From assembly GCF_000328665.1 (NCBI RefSeq), contig NC_019977.1:2348011-2412010 (forward strand): DNA of 64,000 nucleotides. The letters run 5' to 3'. The notes beneath the pieces are model-generated. The model did not search any database and was not told the DNA's origin. It saw only the letters and a list, made by a program, of their open reading frames with translations. The translations under genes were made by a program, and so were the position numbers. Source of the stretch: Methanomethylovorans hollandica DSM 15978. Its GTDB lineage: Archaea > Halobacteriota > Methanosarcinia > Methanosarcinales > Methanosarcinaceae. Shown one piece after another: positions 41,215 to 48,945 of the stretch; within the stretch, counting starts at the first letter, position 1; each line of letters begins with the position of its first letter.

Positions 41215-42381
41215 ATGGAGTACTATCCGCAAACGGAGCTGGACGTTGAAAATGCTGCATCTTTCCTGGGCATTTCTGTGCAAAGGATGCAGGAATTGAT
41301 GGAGAGAAGAGTGTTGGTACCTAACTGGAACGAGTACCAACACCTATTCCGTTTTGAACATAAGGCTTTGCACATTGATATTGGAAGTGTCCTTGTACAA
41401 AAGGATAATGGATTCAGTCTTATTTTAGGATTCCCAAAGATCAAAAGAGCAATGCTTCTTGGGCCTGCCATTAAAAGCAATTTCGGGGAGATACCCAGGG
41501 TGGCAGTAGAAGAAAAAATGAATGGATATAATGTAAGAGTGATCTTGCTGGACGGCAAACTTGTGGCAATTACACGCAGTGGCCATGTGTGTCCTTATTC
41601 ATCAGAGAAGGTTAATAGCTTGTTGGATCACAATTTTTTTACTGAGAATCCCCAACTTGTGGTATACGGAGAAATGGTAGGCCCTGATAACCCTTACGTG
41701 CCCAAGGAAATTTATCGAATTGAATCTCTGGAATTCTTTATTTTTGATATAAGACATAAGAACACGGGTTTACCCTTGCCGTTATATGAACGCAGGAGCC
41801 TTGCTGAAAAATACGGCTTCCGACAGGTTAGACTTTTCGGAGAATTCGATATCCAGGAAGCTTCTGATATGATCCAGCATATAATCAAGGATATCGGAAG
41901 AAGAGGCCATGAAGGCGTTGTGATCAAGGATCCTAAAATGGTATTGCAACCAATTAAATACACTGCTTCTCAAAGTAATTGTTCTGATCTGCAGCATTCA
42001 ATGAAAGTGTTTAATGAAAGTGGAAGAGACTTCATATTCTCCAGAATAGTAAGAGAGGGGTTCCAGTCAGTGGAATGGGAAGAAAGTGAGGAGGAATTCA
42101 AAAAACGTTGCCTCCGACTGGGTGAAAGTATCCTGCGGCCTATGAAGGAATCCATAATAAAAGTTAGGGATGGGGATAGGGTTGCAGAAGAGTTCACTAT
42201 AAGAGTGAAAGACAGGGCAACCATATCAAAGTTCGAGGAGTACATGAGAAGGCTTGGAATGGATATAAAGTTCAGCGAACCTAAGATCGTGGGCAAGGAA
42301 TACGTTGTACATATGATAAAGATCAACAAGAGCACTAGTGATAAGACATTGGCTATGTGGGAAGGTCAATTGTGGTCATGA
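41215..42381 (+). CDS. ATP-dependent RNA ligase (Rnl3/Pab1020 type)
   Basis: Joins RNA 5'-phosphate and 3'-hydroxyl ends, often by circularising RNA in vitro in this family. About 388 residues. Nucleotidyltransferase motifs in order: motif I EEKMNGYNVR with the adenylated Lys101, motif III VYGEMVGPDN, motif IIIa EFFIFDI, motif IV HEGVVIKDP, motif V QPIKYTAS. The C-terminal domain is the dimerisation region of Pab1020-like ligases. The ATG at 41215 is used here; a GTG six bases upstream overlaps the CBS gene. It is the terminal gene of the CBS cluster. Confidence 0.9.
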   Translation: MEYYPQTELDVENAASFLGISVQRMQELMERRVLVPNWNEYQHLFRFEHKALHIDIGSVLVQKDNGFSLILGFPKIKRAMLLGPAIKSNFGEIPRVAVEEKMNGYNVRVILLDGKLVAITRSGHVCPYSSEKVNSLLDHNFFTENPQLVVYGEMVGPDNPYVPKEIYRIESLEFFIFDIRHKNTGLPLPLYERRSLAEKYGFRQVRLFGEFDIQEASDMIQHIIKDIGRRGHEGVVIKDPKMVLQPIKYTASQSNCSDLQHSMKVFNESGRDFIFSRIVREGFQSVEWEESEEEFKKRCLRLGESILRPMKESIIKVRDGDRVAEEFTIRVKDRATISKFEEYMRRLGMDIKFSEPKIVGKEYVVHMIKINKSTSDKTLAMWEGQLWS

Positions 42382-42435
42382 AAAAAGATATATTTGTATG
42401 ATAGCATTCGTAAGCTCATAAAGACAGGTGCAAAC

Positions 42436-43470
42436 ATGACAAAGATCACTATAATAGGTAGCCAGCAAAGTGGAAAAACAACGCTTGCTGCAAAAATGGG
42501 AAAGAAAGGCAACGTATCGGACTTCACAATGTATGATTTTGCCAAAGGCGATAAGATAATGACTATCATAGACCCCACGGGATACCCCGATTCTGTTAAA
42601 CCATTGATAGCCTCGCTTACTCTTTCCGACATCGCCATCCTATGCGTGCCTCCCACAGGTCTGGATGCCTATGCAGGGGAATGTATTGTCTGCCTGGAGT
42701 GCATGGGATACAAGCATGGCCTTGTGCTGCTGACAAAATCTGATACCACTTACCCTCAGGCAACAGATGAATTGAAGACAAAGTTGCAGAACATCACAAA
42801 AGGTACGGCGCTTGAGCATTGGGAGTATATGACAGTTTCCACTAAAACCTTTGAAGGTATGGAAGAGCTCAAGGAAAAGATCTTCACTATGGGTGAAACT
42901 ATCGATGAGGAGAATAAGAAAAAGGCCACTTTGCCAACAAGGGTGATAATAGACCAAACATTCAATGTCACTGGAATCGGGTGTGTTGTACTTGGTGTTG
43001 TAATGCAGGGCACTGTCAATGCAAAAGACAAAATGACAGCTTATCCCACCAGTAAACCGCTGGAGATTAGATCGATACAAATGCATGATGTGGATGTTAG
43101 AACTGCGCCATCCGGAGCTAGAGTAGGCCTTGCTCTTAAAGGGATACAGTCAAAAGATATCGATAGAGGTCATGTTCTTTCCCTTGATGAAATTATCAGT
43201 GAGAATTTGAAAATAAAATGCAGACTCTCACCTTTTTCAAAAGGTTTCAATACTGGAAGTGTGTTGCATGTATTCGTTGGACTGCAATCGTCCCCTATGC
43301 GTGTAAGCAGCATAGAGAAAAAAGGGAATATAGTAGAAAAAGCATCTGCTGGAGATGAATATGTTCTTGAACTGACGGGTATGAAGGAGATCTCGTATTC
43401 ACAACAGGATAGGTTCATACTCACAGATCTGGACGAAAAACAAAGGTTCATAGGGTATGGTTCCCTTTGA
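42436..43470 (+). CDS. Diverged EF-Tu/SelB-like translational GTPase
   Basis: 344 residues from the ATG at 42436 (AGGTG upstream). The G1 loop GSQQSGKTT (8-16), G3 DPTG and G4 TKSD are present, so GTP binding is likely. Two beta-barrel domains follow, including a domain-II-like strand (IGCVVLGVVMQGTV). The switch I region is short and there is no C-terminal RNA-binding winged helix of the SelB kind. Such proteins occur in methanogens as EF-1-alpha-related GTPases of unknown role. It lies 54 bases after the RNA ligase gene. Confidence 0.8.
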   Translation: MTKITIIGSQQSGKTTLAAKMGKKGNVSDFTMYDFAKGDKIMTIIDPTGYPDSVKPLIASLTLSDIAILCVPPTGLDAYAGECIVCLECMGYKHGLVLLTKSDTTYPQATDELKTKLQNITKGTALEHWEYMTVSTKTFEGMEELKEKIFTMGETIDEENKKKATLPTRVIIDQTFNVTGIGCVVLGVVMQGTVNAKDKMTAYPTSKPLEIRSIQMHDVDVRTAPSGARVGLALKGIQSKDIDRGHVLSLDEIISENLKIKCRLSPFSKGFNTGSVLHVFVGLQSSPMRVSSIEKKGNIVEKASAGDEYVLELTGMKEISYSQQDRFILTDLDEKQRFIGYGSL

Positions 43471-43476
43471 ACGGAA

Positions 43477-43815
43477 TCATTTTTTAGGGGAGAGGTTTTT
43501 AAACCCGTCCAGCATGGAAGGCCTTTCAACTGCTTTTGTAAGGGAAGTATTCTCAGGCAGGTCTGTCAATTGCGGCCTTTCTAAAGGAACCGGAGAACCT
43601 GCCTGAAAAAGATCCCTCTTTTTGAAAGATCTGCTTTCCACTGTGGTAGAAGATTGTTTAGTGTATATTTAGATAATGTTTTTCCAATTTCTTCATAAAC
43701 TTGCTTTCGTTCAGCAAGTGTCCGATTATATACTTGCCTACATAATTCCAAGCTCCGCTGTATCTGTCGAATTTGAGATTTGGTTGGATAGATACGAAAC
43801 ATTCCACGACCAAAG
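43477..43815 (-). pseudogene. IS200/IS605-type TnpB relic with large internal deletion
   Basis: The minus strand begins with MFRIYPTKSQIRQIQRSLEL and LCRQVYNRTLAERK..LPQWK, the N-terminal signature of TnpB. It then jumps, out of frame, to the C-terminal tail AGSPVPLERPQLTDLPENTS ending with a TGA at 43477-43479. The catalytic core and zinc finger are missing, which removes roughly 300 codons. A hairpin (CCACGA..TCGTGG at about 43803-43821) near its upstream end resembles the subterminal structures of IS605 elements. Confidence 0.8.
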
Positions 43816-43818
43816 ATC

Positions 43819-43950
43819 GTGGGCTTTCTGGCTGCTTATTTCGTAATCCTGATGCTGATCTTGCTCTTGTTGGCTGCATACATAGAGACGAACATCACAC
43901 CAACGGTGGCCAGACAGGCAGCAGATCTTCTGTCATATCTGCTATTCTGA
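43819..43950 (+). pseudogene. 3' fragment of a SpoIIM-like membrane protein gene
   Basis: An open plus-strand frame encodes VGFLAAYFVILMLILLLLAA then YIETNITPTVARQAADLLSY and a stop at 43948-43950. The hydrophobic helix followed by an A-Y-I-E...I-T-P motif matches the C-terminus of the SpoIIM (stage II sporulation protein M-like) family. The 5' part is absent and is replaced by the TnpB relic, so the gene was probably destroyed by that insertion. Confidence 0.65.
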
Positions 43951-43958
43951 GATCCACA

Positions 43959-44987
43959 TTATATATTAGCGATCTGTATTCCTGTCGCTACATTTTGCAA
44001 TAGCTGGAAAGCGATCTTTTGAGAGGGCCAGGATCCCAGACCACAATCAGGACCTACATACCTTATTCTTTCACCAAAGATCGAATAGGCCTTTTCAAGC
44101 CTTTTACTGATAACATCCGGAGTTTCAAGTTCCGTAACTATCTCCTGAAGACGTGATGCGTCCTTCCAGACATTAGTACCATATTTGTCATTGAGTACTG
44201 AAACAAGATTTGAAATATCAGTTCTTGCAATGCCCACCCTCAGAAAAGAATCTGATTCATCTAGCACTTTTGCATCAATGAGATCAAGATATGAAGGATT
44301 ACCTGCTGATTCGACCCCTATAACATTGATTTGGGAAGTGTCACAGGCTATTTTATAGTGCAGGGGCGAATGCAGATGTATCTGTACATCAATACCTTTA
44401 CGGTGAGCTGAACGAGTGGCTATCCTAAGAGCTTCTATGAGTTCATCATCATCGAACATGACCTGGGGATTTATACCAATGCTTGGCTCATCTATGGAAA
44501 CCGCACTTACGTTCAGATATCCTGAATTCTCTATGGAGTTTTTCAGAAAACGGTCAACACTTTCTGCAAAAAGATAGAGTATGTCGGTATATTCCGTTCC
44601 CCCGAACTCTTTTAAGTACATTTCCAGAGGACCTGTTACGCATACCCTGGTATTTTGCTTCTCGCCATGAGATTGCATATACATTTGAGCTGCTGGCTGT
44701 ATAGCTTCCAGTTCTACTATCCTGGCAGCATTCTCTTTGACCTTAAAAGGCTCTTCTGTATTTTCCGGATCCTTTATTATAGAAAGGAACTGTTCGTTCA
44801 TATCCTGATATTGGGGATATGTGGGAGACTCAACTCCTGCATCTATCTTCTGCTGAAATGAATCATTAATTAACTGGAACAGTTTTTCACGGTCTGAGTG
44901 CTTTGAAAATGCCTTTTGCATCCATTCCTTGGTCATACTTTCAGGAAGAGGGTAACTACCTATGTCATCAAAGATCAGATTATTCAT
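43959..44987 (-). CDS. Core methionine synthase-like protein (MetE C-terminal domain family)
   Basis: 342 residues, corresponding to only the catalytic half of cobalamin-independent methionine synthase. Zinc-ligand candidates are His in IHLHSPLH (about 203) and Cys315 in GPDCGLGSWPSQ. It opens with FDDIGSYPLP, typical of archaeal short MetE proteins that take methyl groups from a corrinoid protein rather than folate. No ribosome binding site is seen; a TATA-like CCTATATTT lies at about 45012-45022, so the message may be leaderless. It converges with the SpoIIM fragment, nine bases away. Confidence 0.82.
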   Translation of the reverse strand: MNNLIFDDIGSYPLPESMTKEWMQKAFSKHSDREKLFQLINDSFQQKIDAGVESPTYPQYQDMNEQFLSIIKDPENTEEPFKVKENAARIVELEAIQPAAQMYMQSHGEKQNTRVCVTGPLEMYLKEFGGTEYTDILYLFAESVDRFLKNSIENSGYLNVSAVSIDEPSIGINPQVMFDDDELIEALRIATRSAHRKGIDVQIHLHSPLHYKIACDTSQINVIGVESAGNPSYLDLIDAKVLDESDSFLRVGIARTDISNLVSVLNDKYGTNVWKDASRLQEIVTELETPDVISKRLEKAYSIFGERIRYVGPDCGLGSWPSQKIAFQLLQNVATGIQIANI

Positions 44988-45070
44988 GCATTAGAATTGA
45001 AACATCAACGAAATATAGGTTTTGGGACAAAAAAGTATAGATACTGGGTTTTACAATAGCTGCAATGAAT

Positions 45071-45391
45071 TTAGTCCCGCCGCAATTTTCCCTTCTTTGC
45101 AACGTGTTCAACGTAATAGTCGACACATTTCTGTGAGTAATCAATGGAGACCTTGGACATGTGAGCAACTATCTCACTTAAAGGTCTTTCAACTTGTATG
45201 GTACGCCTGAATATACCGTATTTTTCATAATGCTTTGTTACAGTCTCAAGCATAATGTCCTGTAATTGCAAGACATTCAACTTTTCCGAGGGAGAAAGTT
45301 TTTCGAAATCTTTCATTAGCTTCCTTATATGGTCCCTATTCTTTTCATCTACCTCTAATTCGGAAATAGGGTGCTTAATGTGATCCTCCAC
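45071..45391 (-). CDS. Conserved hypothetical helical protein
   Basis: 106 residues, charged and mostly helical (HIRKLMKDFEKLSPSEKLNV, LQLQDIMLETVTKHYEKYG). No signal peptide, cysteine motif or membrane helix. It lies between the methionine synthase-like gene and the symporter gene, all on the minus strand. I do not recognise a family. Composition and codon use look coding. Confidence 0.65.
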   Translation of the reverse strand: MEDHIKHPISELEVDEKNRDHIRKLMKDFEKLSPSEKLNVLQLQDIMLETVTKHYEKYGIFRRTIQVERPLSEIVAHMSKVSIDYSQKCVDYYVEHVAKKGKLRRD

Positions 45392-45481
45392 TCTATCACC
45401 ATTACAGTGTGTACTTCATTAGTTAAAAAATCTAAATATAAATTTAGGGGGTATATAAAAATGGGTACTTAACAAAAAAGA

Positions 45482-47398
45482 TTAAGAAAGGGTGAGCAAT
45501 ACACCCATTTCTTTTAATGTCGCTGAAACTTCATTAAATGCTACAAACATTTCCTTACGATGCAAATCAATGTCTTTAACCCGAGGTTCAGATTCAAACC
45601 AGATCTCTTTCTCAGTCTGCCCGCGAGTAATAGTAATGCATGCGAGCATATCAGATTTTGTCAACCTGTATACTGAATCAACACCTGTAGGGGTAACCCA
45701 TTCATGATATTTCCCCGTGATATCCTTAACAAATTTGTTCCAGTTGACCGTAGCAGAAGCTTCCAGAATAAGATACAGATGAGCACGATCTCCTGTTATT
45801 TCTTCTGTCATAACCTTTAACATCTTCTTGTACTGGGGATCTGCCTCATCCACAAAGATCTTTTTCTCCAGATCTTTTGCAGCTTCTTTGAAGAAAGGAG
45901 CAAGATTAACTGTTTCCGATGGTTTTGTAGCCAATGAAACACCAAAGAAAGCTATGCCACTGAGGGCCATACCAGCTATGACACCATGATTAGAGAGCAC
46001 TGGGTGTATAGAATCCAGATATGCGGGAGCAAAGGCTGGAGTATTAGCAAGATCAACAATAGTAAGGGCTACCTGTGCAACAAAGCCCACTATCAGGCCT
46101 GCAAGAGCACCTTCTTTTGTAGCTCTCTTCCAGTAAAGACCACCCATTAGCGGGAAGAAGTAGGCAGCACTGGCGATAAAAGTAGCGATGTGAATGGCAG
46201 CAAGAATACCATCAATGTAGAAGGAGCCGATGGTCGCACCTGCGACTATTATTAGTACGCTCAGCCTGTTGACAGCGAGCATCTCCTTCATAGTAGCGTC
46301 AGGCTTTATGTACCTCTGATAAATATCGCGGGATAGACAGGAACCTCCGGAAGTCGCAAAAGTATCTGTTGAAGACATTGCAGCCGCTGCCAGGCCTATA
46401 CCTGACAGACCTATAAGGAGAGGAGAGAAATGTTCAAAGATGTAAACGAGCAGTGCAGGTTCTGCCTGGGCCATTGCACCCATACCTATCTCTGCAAATG
46501 ATGCTGAAATATCGGGATACACATGGTTTAGCCCAATAGCAATGATAGTACAGGCCACACCGAATACGAGAAAGATAAAGAATGAACCCAGGATCATACC
46601 GTTCCTTGCTGACTTTTCATCCTTTGCAGCCCATACCCTTTGCCACGGATCCTGTTCTGTGACCCAGCCAGGAATGATAGCAAAGATGAATATCATTACT
46701 GCAAGTATACCAATGCTGAACGGGTTCCACCATCCTTCCGGTACATCCGAGAGAAGTTCTGAAACGGTCATGACCGAGGATGTATCAACGGAAGTAGCGG
46801 AACCTGTAATAGCAACAACCATGGCGAAAGCGAAACCGGCAAGGAAAATGAACTGTATCACATCGGTCCATATAACAGCAGAAAGCCCTCCAAGTGTCAC
46901 ATATACAGAAACAGCCAATGCAACGATAGCTACTGCGTATACCGAAGGAAGCCCAAAGAAGATTTCAAGGACCATGGCAAAACCTTTGATATCTGCCACT
47001 GCAAAAAGTATCATAACAACAGCGATAATGAGAGCTACAGGGCCTCTTATAGAACTGCTGTACCTCTGCTCAAGCAGCTCTGGTTGGGTGATGGCCGGCA
47101 GATGCTTGATCTTACCTACTAACAATGCTATCAATAACAGGGCAAGGATGTTAGGTGCCACAAAACCCCAGATGGAACCCATACCCAACAGCATGTAAAG
47201 ACCAATAACCGCGAGAATGCCGCCGGCGGTCATCCAGGATGCTGCCGCTGAGCAGCCAATTGCCACGAAATTGATTCTGCGTCCTGCAAGCCAGAAATCA
47301 GTGACCGATTTCTGCCTCTTATTGAAATACCAGCCTATAGACACTAATATTAGGATATAGGCTGCAAGCAATACTATAAATAAACCATATGAGTTCAT
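45482..47398 (-). CDS. Sodium:solute symporter family transporter
   Basis: 638 residues. Around thirteen membrane helices, beginning with LFIVLLAAYILILVSIGWYF and the family motif DFWLAGRRINF..ASWMTAGG. The sodium-site helices include LSGIGLAAAAMSSTDTFAT and the GGSCLSRDIYQRY loop. A cytoplasmic C-terminal extension of about 120 residues (from about 520) is unusual for the shortest members. GAGGTAGTAATT precedes the ATG. The substrate could be an organic acid, amino acid or osmolyte. Confidence 0.88.
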   Translation of the reverse strand: MNSYGLFIVLLAAYILILVSIGWYFNKRQKSVTDFWLAGRRINFVAIGCSAAASWMTAGGILAVIGLYMLLGMGSIWGFVAPNILALLLIALLVGKIKHLPAITQPELLEQRYSSSIRGPVALIIAVVMILFAVADIKGFAMVLEIFFGLPSVYAVAIVALAVSVYVTLGGLSAVIWTDVIQFIFLAGFAFAMVVAITGSATSVDTSSVMTVSELLSDVPEGWWNPFSIGILAVMIFIFAIIPGWVTEQDPWQRVWAAKDEKSARNGMILGSFFIFLVFGVACTIIAIGLNHVYPDISASFAEIGMGAMAQAEPALLVYIFEHFSPLLIGLSGIGLAAAAMSSTDTFATSGGSCLSRDIYQRYIKPDATMKEMLAVNRLSVLIIVAGATIGSFYIDGILAAIHIATFIASAAYFFPLMGGLYWKRATKEGALAGLIVGFVAQVALTIVDLANTPAFAPAYLDSIHPVLSNHGVIAGMALSGIAFFGVSLATKPSETVNLAPFFKEAAKDLEKKIFVDEADPQYKKMLKVMTEEITGDRAHLYLILEASATVNWNKFVKDITGKYHEWVTPTGVDSVYRLTKSDMLACITITRGQTEKEIWFESEPRVKDIDLHRKEMFVAFNEVSATLKEMGVLLTLS

Positions 47399-47661
47399 AA
47401 TTACTACCTCTTCTTAATCTGTTATAGTTGATTTACCTTAATGATTTTTCTAAAATACAATGATTTTTTAATTGAGTAATAAGTTGATTGTAGACATCTT
47501 CTCTGGGGTTGTATTTAAATCTTTCAAAAAAATCCTCTTTGCAATAAATCAAGTTTAGTTGATTTAGCATGGCACTGTCTTTTAAATTTTGTAATATAGA
47601 GATAAAGCTCTGGAACTATCATGACCCAATATATATCTCTCATCAGTGTCAATAATGCTGC
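47399..47661. promoter_or_regulatory. Divergent promoter region between symporter and nurA
   Basis: AT-rich, 263 bases, with no coding sequence. It must hold the promoters of both flanking genes. I could not assign individual TATA boxes with confidence. Confidence 0.4.
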
Positions 47662-48945
47662 ATGACCCTTGAACCGGTCCATATAAAAGCCATATCCGAA
47701 CTTGCAGATCGGATTGACAGATGCCTCAAACCGGATGAGCTGGAAAAAGATGAAACTGGCAGCATAGAAGATATATTCGAAAGGCTCAAGGAGTTGAAAC
47801 ACGATGGACAAGTAGTGCTCAAGGCCATCGGAAGGCTCAAAAGAGGTAGAGTAAGCATAGAGAAGATTTCTCAGAGCCAGGATCCTTTCCCTGTAACCTA
47901 TTCATGTGACAGCGGTAGTACAACCACAAGATCATTTGATAACGGTCTTTATGTGGATTTCTGTCATTGCGCTATGGCATCCACACCTACTGACCTGGAA
48001 CTCCACAACAGAAGGACTATAGTTGCTGCCACCTATTCACGTGGTTACAGCGTGCATATAGATACCACAGATGAGTGGGAAACAGTTGACAGAGGAGCAA
48101 GTCGTTGCAAGATAATCCGCATCCCTCCAGACCTGCTGAACAAAAGGATAGACAGGATAGTTCATGATATAGCCCTTTACCTTTCAGAATCCGAGCACAT
48201 TCTATGGTTGAAAGATGAACTTGACCCCCGAAGCTTTTTCATTATGGACGGACCGATCTATCCCAAGCACCTCATGTACTGGATGGTGGTTGGATCAGAG
48301 GAGGTGCAATTGCTTTATGATCCTCATACAGAGAAGATCCTGCAAAACTACATAGATATCGTGGACCATCACATTGACAGGAAACGTCCATTTATTGGTT
48401 TTGTTAAAAACCCTGAGGATATGCAGATAATGCAGACCCTGAGAAAAGAAGGTATGAAAGACCTGCCCTGGGTGATGGATGCCCAGTTCTTCAAAAATCT
48501 GCTTTCTTCATCACGGCATGGAGAAGAAAAAAGCACGCACAATCGCTGTATAACTTACACTAACTGGTTCATGCAACCCAATCAGTTCTATGAAAGAATG
48601 CTCGGCACCACATCACCTCTGGTCAAGGAAAAGCTCAGGGCAAAGTATCCACATGAATACTATTCACTGACATTTTTCGTGGTGTACGTTCCTTCAAAGA
48701 ACCTGCTCTTTAAGATAGAAGCTCCATACGGGCTTACCAAGGAAGAAGAGATAAGGGATATCATTACAAGGAAGGTATTGCATGATGTCGCATTAAACGA
48801 GATACCTGCCACACTGAAAAAGGCAGATTCCATTGCAAAGATACAGGTATCTGAAAGGAAACAAATAATCGACAGGTTCAGGTACTCCCGGGTGGATACC
48901 AGCTATAACGAGATCAGATGGGGTGAACACGACGAGGATGGATAA
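47662..48945 (+). CDS. nurA: DNA end-resection nuclease NurA
   Basis: A 5'-3' nuclease that works with the HerA translocase in resecting DNA breaks. 427 residues. The NurA core starts at TYSCDSGSTTTRSFDNGLYV (about 89-108), where Asp is a metal ligand, and continues with VVAATYSRGY. The downstream segments ILYDP-type and GFVKNPEDM match the family. Its last codons overlap the herA start, so the pair is translationally coupled. Mre11 and Rad50 genes, which are often adjacent, are not here. Confidence 0.88.
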   Translation: MTLEPVHIKAISELADRIDRCLKPDELEKDETGSIEDIFERLKELKHDGQVVLKAIGRLKRGRVSIEKISQSQDPFPVTYSCDSGSTTTRSFDNGLYVDFCHCAMASTPTDLELHNRRTIVAATYSRGYSVHIDTTDEWETVDRGASRCKIIRIPPDLLNKRIDRIVHDIALYLSESEHILWLKDELDPRSFFIMDGPIYPKHLMYWMVVGSEEVQLLYDPHTEKILQNYIDIVDHHIDRKRPFIGFVKNPEDMQIMQTLRKEGMKDLPWVMDAQFFKNLLSSSRHGEEKSTHNRCITYTNWFMQPNQFYERMLGTTSPLVKEKLRAKYPHEYYSLTFFVVYVPSKNLLFKIEAPYGLTKEEEIRDIITRKVLHDVALNEIPATLKKADSIAKIQVSERKQIIDRFRYSRVDTSYNEIRWGEHDEDG

